From: Cryptomeria japonica
Taxonomy: Eukaryota; Streptophyta; Pinopsida; Cupressales; Cupressaceae
Assembly (NCBI RefSeq): GCF_030272615.1
Contig: NC_081410.1
Span: 502,346,442 to 502,410,441 of the forward strand
DNA length: 64,000 bases
Direction: 5' to 3'
The position numbers were made by a program, and so were the translations under genes. This document shows, piece by piece, positions 11,619-24,036 of the stretch; the stretch's first letter is position 1; each line of letters starts with the position of its first letter. Below the pieces are notes generated by a model that did not search any database, was not told the origin of the DNA, and saw only the letters and a list, made by a program, of their open reading frames with translations.

Positions 11619-12981
11619 TGTAATGTATGGAAAATTAGGAATTAGTGTTTTACTAAGTAAATCCACTAAATAATCCAATTAACCAAATTACATTGAAAGA
11701 GGGTTGAACCCAATAGATATAGGGTCAATCCCAATGGAAAAGAGACTGAGATTCTAATTGGATTCAACCATTTAGGGTCAATTATCTTCTTTCTAAGTTG
11801 AAATGTAATTTAATTATGACACTAGTGTAAAAAAATGAATTATTGAAGTAATCTGACATAAATAGTAAGTTACAGATATCCCACTAAGCCACATACTTGG
11901 ATCTAGCAAAAGGAACTATCTAGAACCTGTTCTTAGAAGTTCAACCTAATTTTTTGGGACAAAGAAGTACAAATCTTCCCTAGTCCTCTGAATTTTCCAC
12001 CATCAAAATCTGAACCTTTTCGTCACTATCAACTCTACTGGATTTCCCAAGTATAACTCCACACTGATTTCTTGCACACAAAAAGAAAGGGAAATATGTT
12101 GGGAGTAGGGGTTTGCCTTAAGTCAAACCATGATTTTAGAATTAACCTTGAAATTGAACTAACAAATGTAATGAAATATTGAAATACAATACTTTAGCTC
12201 CACACTGATTTCTTGCACACAAAAAGAAAGGGAAATATGTTGGGAGTGGGGGTTTACCTTAAGTCAAACCATGATTTTAGAATTAACCTTGAAATTGAAT
12301 TGACAAATGTAATGAAAGATTGAAATACAATACTTTAATTTTTGAGGGAAAGATTGAATCTAAAAGGTAATGCTTGAAACCACAATGTTTACCTTGATGA
12401 AGTTCTTTTTGTCTTCATACAAAGCTTTTAGGGTTTCATGTAGGATGTCTTCATAAAATAATCATCATCAATGCTTGAACTTGACTTCACTTCTACTTCA
12501 ATGCTTGATGAATGACTGATTGCTTGCTCACTTGAATTTGCTAGATTGTAATTGAGATCTTGATTTTGGTTTGTTTGATTTAAATGAGAGGGGTAGATCT
12601 CCTTTTATACTTGTTTATCAAAACTAAAATTTTATTTTTTCAATAGGTAGACACAAGATCAAAATTATCACTCATTAATGATGACCGTTACATTGAGGCT
12701 TCAATTTAGGACCCAATTAAGAAGCCTAGGGTGTGGTATGCCTTAGTCCTAATTTAGGATCGGGTACGCCCTAGTCATGATTTGGGACTAGTGTGTACCA
12801 TGCCCTGGTCCTAGAAATTAGGAGTCTAGATTGGGGGGAGAATTGGGAAGTCAATAAAAATGTGGGATAGATGGGTGGTCTGAGGAGAATCAACATTGCA
12901 ATCAAGCCTTGGAAACCATAACATCAAAGTGAGGCCTAGATGAGGTCAAAATTATAGGCAAGTACAATTTACGATGCTATA
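11619..12981 (-). repeat. 5' LTR of the minus-strand gypsy element
   Basis: The right end (12520-12981) aligns with the 3' LTR remnant at 6650-7056. The left end is set by the TG/CA terminus next to the PBS-like site. Length is about 1.36 kb. It contains a 141-bp tandem duplication at 12057-12338. Confidence 0.62.
12057..12338. repeat. 141-bp tandem duplication inside the LTR
   Basis: Two adjacent copies, 12057-12197 and 12198-12338, start CTCCACACTGATTTCTTGC and differ at only a few bases. The other LTR of this element is truncated before this point, so it is not known whether the duplication predates insertion. Confidence 0.9.
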
Positions 12982-14940
12982 GATCTCAAAAACTATCTTT
13001 CATACCCTCACATGAGTACCATTTGATAAAAAAAATGGGCTTATGAACATCAACATATAACCTAGTTAAATGATCAATAACATGGTGCTAGTATGAATTT
13101 GTTTATATCTAAGAATTTCACTTGATCATATGACAAGCTAGTACAATTCTCTTCCATCTTAACTTCGCAGCATCACTAAAATGACTCATGTTGGCTTATA
13201 ATGGTTCAAACATGAGAAACAATTTCCTGTAAGGTAGATGTCATTGAATCTAGACAAGGGTACCAATAATAAATGTTTATAATGATCTTCAATTCATTAA
13301 TGTTTCTTTCTTTTTTTATTCTAGAATTGGAGGGTTTGGTGGGGGGGCATTTGGGTTTTCACATTCCTCATCTATTTACATATTTACAACTTTTAAAAAA
13401 CTAAAAAAGTTATAATTTAAAACCAATCCCTATAATCTAAAAGTTATAATTGTCTTAATGACTTTGAATAAAATTCAAAAAACTCAAAAAAAAAGAAATT
13501 CAAAATGTACCTCTACACTATGCTTGATGAAAGCATAAACTTCCACTCTTGAAATAAATAATAGTTTACAATCTCTCATGTATAATTCTAAACTTTCTTT
13601 TCCTTGTTTAAAATTTGTCGGTCTTGTCGATACTATTATTATTTTTTTTTTGGCTTAAGGGAAACGAATATCCACTTATTAAGAATAGACATCCATGTAT
13701 ATAATTTATATCCATTTGAAATAGATATCCTTTTTTAAAAATAGATATGTGTTTTAAATAGATATCAATTTTTGTGTGGATTTATGAAACCAAAATAAAC
13801 TTTCTACCCAACCCAAAGAAAAATTCAAATATCCATTTTCAAATTTTAGCTAAGTAAAGATGCGAATTTATCCTGTTCCCAATATTTGGCTCATTATGAT
13901 CATACACTCACCCATTTATTCCCTTTGGTTATTTGACTTTTAGCATTTCCATGAAGATGAAAAAATACTAAAACAAATATTTTGTGGAATTTTAGGTCCA
14001 TATACGCACAAGTGAAAACAATGATAACAAGTAATCTAGTAGGTTGCTATATATAGACTAGTAGAGTGGTAATAATACAAGATCAAATAAAAAATTGCAA
14101 ATACAAGAGCAAATAAAAGAGTGGAATTTGCAAATTTTACTTAAGTATGGACTTTTTTCAATTTCTATGAAAACTTCAGCATTGTAAATGACTATTACAT
14201 CTTAAATATCTTAAAGCTTTTCTTAAATTAGGGATATGTTTCAAAACTAACATGAATGGAATTTACTAGTTAAATAAATCTAGGGCATACAATGAAAATA
14301 AGAGGAAGTGATCTTGTGATAGCAAAAAAGAGAGAAATATCTTGGATTGGTAATGTGTACACACTTGTAATTGTATGGAAGGAAGGTTCACAAAAACCCT
14401 AGCACAATGTATATGAAGAAACTTCACGTTGGAATCCTTGAAGCTTTACATTAATCCAATGTATGCAATTGTAGTCTAGGAAAAGTGACCCTAGACTAAC
14501 ATGTGTTTTAACCTATGTTAATCCTTCACCTGTATGACATTAGAGATGTGAGTGGTCTTAAAAAAAATTCCACAAGCAAAAGCCACATTGTCTAGGACTC
14601 ACAGTCTTGCTAATGGCATGTGATTGGGATTGATTATGTGTGTGTACCATTAACTAGGTAAAGAAAGATAAATTGAACAAGATTGACAAGATACAAAATG
14701 TCCAAAATAGAAATTCATAAGAGATTTATAGATCTAGAAATGTAATATAGATAGTAACTTAGTCTTAAAATACAGTGTTGATTTTTCCAAACACAAGTGC
14801 TAGTCACCCTTCTCCTAAAGGTTATCATCACTTGCTAGTATTGCAAACAAGATCAAAATCCTACTAGGTTGTCTTCCAAATTTTGAAAAAAAAATGGACA
14901 CTATTATGTAGCATTATTGTCCTAGGATTTTTTTTATTTA
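12982..14940. other. AT-rich sequence, nothing recognised
   Basis: There is no frame longer than about 60 codons and no recognisable protein motif. Short stretches repeat the word ATAGATAT near 13690-13770. Confidence 0.5.
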
Positions 14941-14949
14941 GAGTCTAAA

Positions 14950-15740
14950 ACTATTTGGTACAATGTGCTATGTCTGATTATATTACTACCTCAGTCACAA
15001 TATTCAAATCTAAACCTGAACACAAGAAAATAAGGGAAAAGGTTGTGTTGTATAGGGCCTTGCCTAAGTTGAACCCCATGTTGGTATTCCCACTTCCATG
15101 ATGGAAATGAATGATGATGAAAAATAACATGTTCTCTTAGGAGAGCAGAGGAAAATGAAAAACATAAATTAAAATGATTACCTTAGGCATAAAATCCTTG
15201 ATTGAATCTCATGTAAAGTGATGTTGACTTGCTTTCATGAAGTCCTACAAAATGATTAATAAAAAATTATAATAATGACGACTCATAAATAATGAGTGAT
15301 ACTTAATAGTAGATTGTTGTTTTTTAATAGTTCCCTCAACATTCTTGACTTGATTGATCTTGATCAACTAGTATTGGAGAGATATTATTAGAAGAACTTA
15401 GAAGGTGTTGCAAATGACAGAGGGGGTTGCTTTTAAATACAACTTACACTTTTTCATGAAAAAACCTTTTTGGGAGAGGTTGATATATGAATATATGTAT
15501 TAAGATCCCAAAGAAGACATCAACATATTTGAATTTGGAGCCAAATTGGGAGGACATGGACACTAGGTGCCCTGGTCTATCATTTTCTAGCTAAATAAAT
15601 TTCTAAGAACAAGGGGGTGAGGCCAATATTGAAAATCTAAACCCAACTTGAACTTATTTGCACTAGATCAAAAACCATCTCCAAAACAGGTGATAAAAAT
15701 AGTCTTAAATTGTAAATCGTATACAATTTATTGTGGTACA
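14950..15740 (-). repeat. Possible diverged solo LTR related to 11619-12981
   Basis: Several blocks occur in the same order as in the LTR at 11619-12981: a cAAGtTGAACCCcATg-type block, GATTACCTTAGGCAT-type, GCCCTGGTC, and an end reading TACAATTTATTGTGGTACA against TACAATTTAGGATGCTACA. No internal region is attached. Divergence is high and the left end is uncertain. Confidence 0.33.
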
Positions 15741-16261
15741 AGAAGAAGATCAATAAAGAAATATATTATTAATTGGCATAAAATTTAAGTGTTTCACCAA
15801 TCCAACACTAATACGTTTGGACTAGATTTTCGAATGAGGTTTCCGACGGAGAAGGTATATTGTGGCCAAATTTTATTTTTTTGAAAAAATGTCCGCATTT
15901 GTCATAATTCCGACGGTAACTACCCATTTGGTTTCGACGAAGAAGGCATTAGTAATGAGAATTTTCTTTTTTTCAAAAAATTGCTCGAGTTTGTCATAAT
16001 TCCAATGATAGTGGCCATTACAAAATAAAAAAAGAGGTGGGGAATTGATTTGTGAATTGGAATCCCGCGTAGGCCTCTGTGGTGACTTCAACCCCCAAGA
16101 ACATCAAACCCTCATCGAAGGCAATCCCACGTAGGAGGTAGATTCAAATTGCCCTAGTTTTTAATTTCATGTTGAAAAAAATATACATGTGGTGGTTAAT
16201 TGTCGTAGTTTAATCTCGTAAAACCATAGAACTATGATTGAGGAGTGAGCATTCAATTTTA
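15741..16261. other. Intergenic sequence with CCGACGG words
   Basis: No gene is seen. Two TTCCGACGG words (15840 and 15909) and TTTCGACGAAG occur here. Such words are common near the ends of plant CACTA elements, but I found no matching inverted terminus. Confidence 0.35.
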
Positions 16262-16263
16262 TA

Positions 16264-16806
16264 TCAGCAATCCCTTCCTCCCGTATACGTGCATGTTGAT
16301 TGTTCACATGAGATCACATCTCTTTGCGGCATTGTATCAAAAAATTCACGAGCCTTGTCCATGTTTCCACATTTTGCATTCATGTCAAGTAGGGCATTTG
16401 CAAATACAACACCTAACAAAATTCCTCTATCCATTATGCTTTGATGGATGTCCATACCCTGTTACAAAGCTCCCATTTTTGCACAGGCATGGAGGATGCT
16501 GGCAAAGGTTGTGGAATTTGGCTTTATGCCTTCCAATTTCATTTGCTTGAAAGTGTCTAAAGCCTTTTCGACAAATCCATTTTGTGCATATCCAACAATC
16601 ATTGCAATCCACGAGACAACATTTCTTTCAGGTATTCTATCAAATAGTTCACGTGCCTTGTCTATGCTTCCACATTTTGCATACATGTCTACCAAGGTAG
16701 TTGCAACTACATCTGACAAAATTCCTCTATCTTTTATGCTTTGATGGATGTCCATACCTTGTTCCAAAGCTCCCATTTAGGCACAGGCTAGGAGTAGGCT
16801 GGAAAA
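16264..16806 (-). pseudogene. Pentatricopeptide-repeat (PLS-class) gene fragment
   Basis: The minus strand encodes TTLVDMYAKCGSIDKARELF, then FDRIPERNVVSWIAMIVGYA, then NSTTFASILHACAKMGAL. After a TAA codon the pattern repeats with ALLDMNAKCGNMDKAREFFD. This is the alternating L/S/P repeat pattern of plant PLS-class PPR proteins, which act in organelle RNA editing and processing. The frame is continuous with stops at about 16772 and 16456. Homology is lost after QRDVIS and upstream of TFSSLLLACA. No organelle-targeting N-terminus or E/DYW C-terminus is present. It is an intronless fragment, most likely captured or left by duplication. Confidence 0.88.
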
Positions 16807-18322
16807 CGTAACTAAATAAATGCAATGATCAGCTCCAAAGACATCAAACCACTACTAACAAAACCGAGAGTCTAAAATATGATAGGGAATAGTGTGAGTT
16901 GTCCTGAAATAAAATATTTTATTTTCAATAACTAAAACATAATTACTCAGCCATTTAATGTTATTAATAAGTGTTTAATTTATGAAAGAGATAAATGGTT
17001 GGCCACAAGTACATGAGTTACTAAATGCACACAAATAAGTGAATTTGATATTCACTTCTATCTACAATGAATTCAATTCTTGTCCATTAGTCATTTATGT
17101 TTGCAATAAGCATCTTTCTTTGCTTTTCTTAATCTTTATTCATAGTTATGTGCATATTTCACATTCTATAATTAGGATATCAATTGCTATGGCTAAACAC
17201 TAGCATGATGTTTGTGTTGTGGTATAGATGCGTGGAAACATAGTTATGGGATTGTTATATTATAGAGATCATAAATCTAGATATCGCATATTAGTTCTAG
17301 CTCTTCTTGGATTGAGTCTAAAGTTGACATACCGTCATAAAGCCATTATTAGCAGATCTATCCATTTCTAGTAAAGACAATTGAGAAAGTCATTTTGATA
17401 TTGAGAGTTTCTTATCTGTTTACCTATTGATCATTATTAAGCCATAATATTTAGGTCTATTTATCTCTCTTGCAAAACCTCAATAAGTGTCCTAGATTGT
17501 CCCTACTACTCACTCTTCAATTTGGAAAAATGGAGTTCTAAAGATTTGTTGCACAAGATGGTGTTGAACGTATCAACAAGGCTAGCATGGAAGGCATATA
17601 CAAGCTTCCACTTGTACAACTTACAACAAATGATTTGTTGATAGAAGAAACTCTTGAAATAGGGATACAATCGAAAGACAAGTAAGTACATACAAACCTC
17701 CTCAGTTGAAAGTAAAATCTGTGTATAAAAAGAGTACATTGAATCCCAATCCATAAACACAATAGAGATACTGATGGAGACTTAATTGGATGTAGCATGT
17801 CGCACCAAAGTTGTTAGAGTATGTTAAGCTAGTACATAATGTTTCATAAAGCCACATTAGTATTTTACCCAGATCATTATCTACCAAAACTAACTATAGT
17901 AATCCTTTTGAGGATTAATTTCATGGTGCTAGATCTTCATTTAGTTCCACTTCTTGTTGGAGAAAAGAACAGTTATTTCTTGAGGTAGATGAATATCCCA
18001 TCAACAAAGGACAAGACCCTTTCTAGAATATAACAAATTCTACTCCAACAAAAGATCATGGGGGTTTCACTAGAGATATTGAATAAGAGATAGACTTCTA
18101 CTGCTGCATTAAAAGCATTGGCATGTTCTTCATTTATTGATGTAAACTCTTTGTGACACCACCACAACCAACAAAGGTGTAAAACATTGTTTGCAATATA
18201 TGGATTTTTAGGATTGTCCTTTGAGAAAATAGAATTAAAGTATGGAAGCAGGATCTGCCAGCTCCTGAGGGAAAGACCATGTCAAACAATAACTTCTATT
18301 TTCTTGCCCGTGAAGAAAGACC
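16807..18322. other. AT-rich sequence before the CACTA element, nothing assigned
   Basis: A short plus-strand peptide-like stretch at 17541-17680 (RINKASMEGIYKLPLVQ) has no stop for about 45 codons, but I do not recognise it. Minus-strand frames at 17506-17887 lie opposite it. The CACTA 5' terminus may be in this stretch, but no terminal inverted repeat could be paired. Confidence 0.4.
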
Positions 18323-21300
18323 ATGTCAGGCAATATCAACGAACAACAAAATAAGGAGACAATTTCTAGATTGTGGTCTAACTTGAAAAGAAAAGGTGAT
18401 GGAAAAAGTTATTGTCCATGCAAAATTTGTAAGGGGTTAAAGACTAGAAGACTTCTAATCAAAACAATGAAGAAACATTATAGGTTGCATGGTCACATTG
18501 AAGGTGGACATGATTATCATCCATTCGTAAGTTTTTCATTATATCATTTTGACAATTTATATACATAATAAATCACGTGATGATGAGAACATGATCAGGG
18601 TTTATTTATGTATATCAATTTTATATAGGTCGAGCACCCTGAAGCCCATGGTATGGATCAACACAACCCTAAGAATATGGTTTTCAAAGTGGATGAACAT
18701 GGAGGTGTGAATATCGAAGTTGAAGATAATGATCCCATGGAAGATGACGATCATGAGCCAGAAAACACAATTGAAGATGATGGTACAAATACATTGATCC
18801 ATGACTCATTTAGTACTCGCGCAGCTGATCATGATGATGAAGATGACTTTGATGTTGTTCATGATGTCCCTGTACTTGAGAAGGCATCTGAGGCCCTTTA
18901 TGAATGCTCACAAGAAACTCTTCTCTCCATTGTATTGTTGTTGGTGAACTTGAAGGTTATGAATGGTTTATCCAACATAACAATGTCATGTATGTTAAGG
19001 CATGTCATATATGTCATAATAAACTATGAATCATGCTATACCATTAATATTCTTTATTATAACAAATTATATTTTGTTGTTGTAGATTGATAGGTGAGTT
19101 TTTGTTACCACCATCAAATATTCTACCTCGCTCATACCAAGAATTATCTGTCGTTATGAAAGATATTGGAATGGAGTATCAAGCAATAGATGCTTGTCCC
19201 AATGATCATATTATATATCAAAAATAACATGAATTTTGAACTGAATGCCCTAAATGTCATATCAGTAGATATCAAATAGATCAAATAACAAAAAGGGCTC
19301 CTCGCAAGGTTCTTTGCTATATTCCCATTATTCCACGTATGCAATGATTATTAAAGTGCACTAGCTTGGCACAATTTATGGATTACCATGCATGCAATAG
19401 AAGTCGAGATGACATTATTCGAATGCCTGCGGATGGTTCAACATTTATGGACATAGAGGAAAAGTGGCCACACTTTAAAGAAGAACCTCGTAATCTCAGG
19501 CTTTCATTAGCAGCGGATGGTGTCAATCTATTTGGAGAGATGAGATCTGTTTACTCAGTGTGGCCTATTTTTGTTATCAACAATAACATTCCTCCATGGA
19601 TGTCAATAAAGAGGGAGCACATAATGTTGGCAATGATTGTTCCAGGTATTTTATCATTTAAATATAGTCGTTAAATTTAATTATAAATATTGCAGTAAAA
19701 TGGTCATAATAATTATGTAATGTTTTTGTTCATTCGATTAGGTAAGTACCAAGTTAAAGATATGAATGTATATATCGAGCCTCTTATCGACGAGTTGTTG
19801 GAGTTATGGAATGGTGTCACTATGTATGACATCTCTAGACCAATATGACAAAGACAATTTCAATTCCATCCGATGCTTCTATGGACAATACACCATGCCT
19901 TGGGGCTAACACATTTTTGTGGTATGTTATAGTGTTTAAGTTGTGCATGAACATTATAATTCAAAAAATTATCACATTTAATCCAATTATGCATTATCTT
20001 GTAGGTCTTCAAACAAAGGGAAAATTTACATGTCCTATTTGTGGTCCAAAGATGAAATCTCCTCATTCAAAAAGTTTAGGAAAGCAGGTGTTTGATGAGT
20101 ATAGGCACTTTCTCCACAAAAATCATAAGTATCCAAATACTGAAAAACACCTTTTCAATGGGAAAGAAGAGAATACATCAAAGCCATGAAGAATGACACC
20201 TCACCTGTGGAAGTTGCAATATAATAGAATTAATCGTCAAGGTAATGTCATTCCATCTATTGGTTTGTCATAAAACATCTTTTCTATTTTGTTTTGTTTA
20301 CTGATGATGTGATTGATGATCATGAAGGTCGTGAAGGCATAAATGACCACCTTCCTAAGGGAATAAAAGGTTATCCCCGACAATTGAGTAGGTTGCCCTA
20401 CTACTAGCAGTTACAAATTGTTCATTTGTTTGATAGTATGCATGTTGGAAAGAATATAACAGAGACATTATGGAAAATATTGGATGGAAGGCATGACAAA
20501 GAAAAAATTGTCAAAATATGTAGTGACATTCAGGATTCCAATCATGCAATGATAAATGTCATTCAATCAAATAGCCATGGAGACCAAACTAATATAAGTG
20601 AGCTTCCTTGGTTATTAACGGACCAGCAAAGAAATGCTATAAAAGAAATCATACGAAAAATTTGATTTCCCACAGGATTTGCTATGAACATAAACAATCT
20701 CATATCAAAGAAAAGTGAATTTGGGCCAGGGATGAAAATGCATGATTGGCATACCTTCATTAAGGTAATTCATGTTCTTGTGTTTTTAGTATGTATTTAA
20801 GTACTATGCGTACGTGTACTTTTCATTATGTTACAAAAAAATGAAAAGATAATTTTATAATTGTTGTAGTACGTTCTACCTCTATCTCTCCCAGACAACT
20901 TCGACAATAATGTCAAGCAAGTCATATATGATCTTGGAAAATACATGAGGTAAGTAGTGATATTTGTTTAGTTTGTTGTATAGATATTATATTTGCGATT
21001 TGTTTTACTTCTTATGTAATATAATTTTTTGCATCTTGAATACCTTGTAGGTGGTTGTCATGTAAAGAAATCCATAAAGACAATATAAAATATTGGAAGA
21101 GAAAAATTCCTCATTTAATATGTGAAATGCAAAAGTGTCTACCTCCAGCTTTTTTCAATGCACAAGAACACTACCTCATACACCAAGTTGAGGAGATTGA
21201 ATTGTGTGGACCTGTACACACTAGGTCAATGTGGATGGTTGAGAGGCACTTGAAATTTTTGAAGGCTTTGGTTCGACAAAGAGCACATCCTAAGGGTTCT

Positions 21301-21674
21301 ATGGTGGAGGGATATATGGTATACCAGACTATGGTGTACATTTCTGAATCTTCCTAGGTTTGCAGTAAAGATCCATGTGGATTGCATTTGGGATCCCAAC
21401 ACCATTAACAAATTCAAAGGGGAGTACTTGATGGGGAAAGGTAGATTGAGGAAAGTGAGAGGTAATTATAAGATGTTATTGTAGTTAATTAATTCTTAAT
21501 CTTCAAAATAAATCGATTGTAAGACGTCTATTTTTTTTTGTACAGTTGGTCGAGAGTGGGATGCACTACATTTGTATATTGCAAACAATCTTGATTGGAT
21601 GATGGATTGAACTTTGTCAACATTCTAGACACACGTTAACATGGGAAGGTGTGGCTTCATTAGTTAAAGAAGCC

Positions 21675-22372
21675 CATCGTAATGGAGATTCCAATGTTAT
21701 GCAAAGGGAAATTGATTTAGCATATGGTTTAAGAGACAAATAGGTACGTATAAATTTATTAATCACCCATATGTTTATCAACTCACAATGCAATAAATTT
21801 TACATGTTTGACATATCGCAGGTCAAACACCACAACGCTATGTGCTGCAAAGGTCAAAAATTTTGCATAAAAAAGTTGGATGACACGAAGAAAACTTGTG
21901 ATTCCGGCATCACTGCAGTCTTTGAGGTGACAAATATTTCATCGAGAAATGACATTCATCCTCAATAGTCTAAAAATTGATACTATGGAATTTTGGATGA
22001 TATACTTGAGTGTGACTTTAATTCCTTCAAATTAGTTTTGTTCATCGTCAAATGGTATAGGCTACGATTGAATAAAAATGATCCTGATAGAACTGTTATT
22101 GAACATGATAATGGTTTTATAATGCTAAATACAAGGTCATTTGAACTAGTTGGGGATGAGCCCTATGTTCTTCCAAGCCAATGTGAGCAAGTATTTTACT
22201 TAGAGGTTCCACATAAACCGGGTTGGTCATTTGTTGTTAGACATCATCCAAGAGGAAGGCCGATAAAGTAAATGTGATTGAAGAAGAAGATACCAAAGAA
22301 GTAGAAGATGAAGTGGATGATGATCACGATCGATAGTTTCACAATGACGATGAAGAAGAAGAAGAAGAAGAA

Positions 22373-22415
<43 letters not shown>

Positions 22416-22516
22416 GTGATGGTGATGATGGTGATGATGATGGCAAAGACGTTGATGATAACGATGACGATGATGACGATGACAATGACGACGATGACAA
22501 CGACGACGACGATGAC

Positions 22517-22614
<98 letters not shown>

Positions 22615-23312
22615 CATCGTAATGGAGATTCCAATGTTACGCAAAGGGAAATTGATTTAGCATATGGTTTAAGAGATAAATAGGTACGTATAAATTTATT
22701 AATCACCCATATGTTTATCAACTCACAATGCAATAAATTTTACATGTTTGACATATCGCAAGTCAAACACCACAACGCTATGTGCTGCAATGGTCATAAA
22801 TTTTGCATAAAAAAGTTGGATGACACGAAGAAAACTTGTGATTCCGACATCACTGCAGTCTTTGAGGTGACAAATATTTCATCGAGAAATGACATTCATC
22901 CTCAATAGTCTAAAAATTGATACTATGGCATTTTGGATGATATACTTGAGTGTGACTTTAATTCCTTCAAATTAGTTTTGTTCATCGTCAAATGGTATAG
23001 GCTACGATTGAATAAAAATGATCCTGATAGAACTGTTATTGAACATGATAATGGTTTTATAATGCTAAATACAAGGTCATTTGAACTAGTTGGGGATGAG
23101 CCCTATGTTCTTCCAAGCCAATGTGAGCAAGTATTTTACTTAGAGGTTCCACATAAACCGGGTTGGTCATTTGTTGTTAGACATCATCCAAGAGGAAGGC
23201 CGATAAAGTAAATGTGATTGAAGAAGAAGATACCAAAGAAGTAGAAGATGAAGTGGATGATGATCACGATTGATAGTTTCACAATGACGATGAAGAACAA
23301 GAAGAAGAAGAA

Positions 23313-23359
<47 letters not shown>

Positions 23360-23511
23360 CGGTGATGGTGATGATGGTGATGATGATGGCAAAGACGTTG
23401 ATGATAACGACGACGATGATGACGATGACAACGACGACAATGACAACGACGACGACGACGACGATGATGATGATGATGATGATGATGATGATAATGATGA
23501 TGATGATGATA

Positions 23512-23560
<49 letters not shown>
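21675..23560 (+). repeat. 940-bp tandem duplication of the transposase 3' end
   Basis: 21675-22614 and 22615 to about 23560 are near-identical. Both contain the last exons of the TNP2-like gene and a GAT array, at a constant offset of 940 bp. The junction lies between the end of the first GAT array and CATCGTAATGG. Both copies keep the same stops (21968 and 22908), so the gene was already dead before the duplication. Confidence 0.93.
22345..22614 (+). repeat. GAT trinucleotide array 1
   Basis: About 270 bp of GAA then GAT/GAC/AAC codons. In the transposase frame they would encode Glu then Asp with occasional Gly and Asn. The last roughly 90 bp are uninterrupted GAT. His-, Ser- and Met-rich frames over it are artefacts of the repeat. 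Confidence 0.95.
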
Positions 23561-23582
<22 letters not shown>

Positions 23583-23600
23583 GACCTTGATGTTCATGAT
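23285..23600 (+). repeat. GAT trinucleotide array 2
   Basis: Second copy of the array, with a different length and different interruptions (two ATAATG breaks near 23490 and 23510). Unlike copy 1 it ends in the native C-terminus (DLDVHDDEE and a TGA at 23610-23612). Confidence 0.93.
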
Positions 23601-24036
23601 GATGAAGAATGAAATGTATGAGGAATGCGATTAGTATATTATCTATTTAATATTGACTTGATAGAACTTTTTTTACATAATTAATTCATTCTGTTTTGAA
23701 TTCTAATGCCATTACATAATTAATTCATGATGCACCTTTTAATATGGAGATGGAGATAGGGAGTGTGACTATTTATGTGACAATTTTTAAACTATGTTTA
23801 TTTATGGAAATTGGATTGTTTATTAGCTATGTGACTATTTATTTGACCATTTAGTTGAGGATCCTGCATAGTCTACATAAAGTAAAGATAAGGAATTAAA
23901 AAATTTACAATGATTTTCATGACAACATCTTTTTAATATTTAATACTCTTTTTGTCTACAAAGTTCATGTTGTTCATGTTGTGTATGATGTAATTTCACT
24001 AACGTTTTTTATATTTTTTCTTTGTCATAGGCCGAC

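Larger units (their letters stand above)
6650..12981 (-). mobile_element. Decayed Ty3/gypsy element on the minus strand
   Basis: Homologous direct repeats at 6650-7056 and in 12520-12981 flank a region with gag (9910-10380) and protease (8800-9300) remnants in minus orientation. A PBS-like sequence abuts the right LTR, and a purine-rich tract abuts the left LTR at 7057-7075. No RT, RNase H or integrase is recognisable between the protease and the 3' LTR, so pol was deleted or the element is non-autonomous. The left LTR is truncated by the LINE at about 6640. Confidence 0.75.
18323..23612 (+). pseudogene. TNP2-like CACTA transposase, multi-exon, decayed
   Basis: The first exon (18323-18526) has the Transpos_assoc pattern CPCKICKGLKTRRLLIKTMK and ends at GTAAG. 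The second (from 18629) is acidic and ends LLLVNLKVMNGLSN. The third (about 19086-19645) has DACPNDHIIYQ and carries Transposase_21: PRNLRLSLAADGVNLFGEM and WPIFVINNNIPPWMSIKREH. Further exons have VKDMNVYIEPLIDELLELWN (19755), GKFTCPICGPKMKS (20020), LFDSMHVGKNITETLW (20421) and a DUF4218 part with CLPPAFFNAQEHYLIHQVEE (21140). The DUF4216 part (DFNSFKLVLFIVKWYRLRLN) occurs twice because of a tandem duplication. Stops (for example 20666 and 21968) and frameshifts (about 19850) show it is dead. An acidic Asp-rich tail is encoded by GAT arrays. Confidence 0.85.

Noticed and set aside
17506-18167. Overlapping minus-strand frames of 60-86 codons as a host gene
   Set aside because: No motif, no consistent frame and no splice structure; a plus-strand frame overlaps them.
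22227-23634. His-, Ser-, Ile- and Met-rich frames on both strands
   Set aside because: All come from reading the GAT arrays in other frames; the supported frame is the acidic transposase tail.
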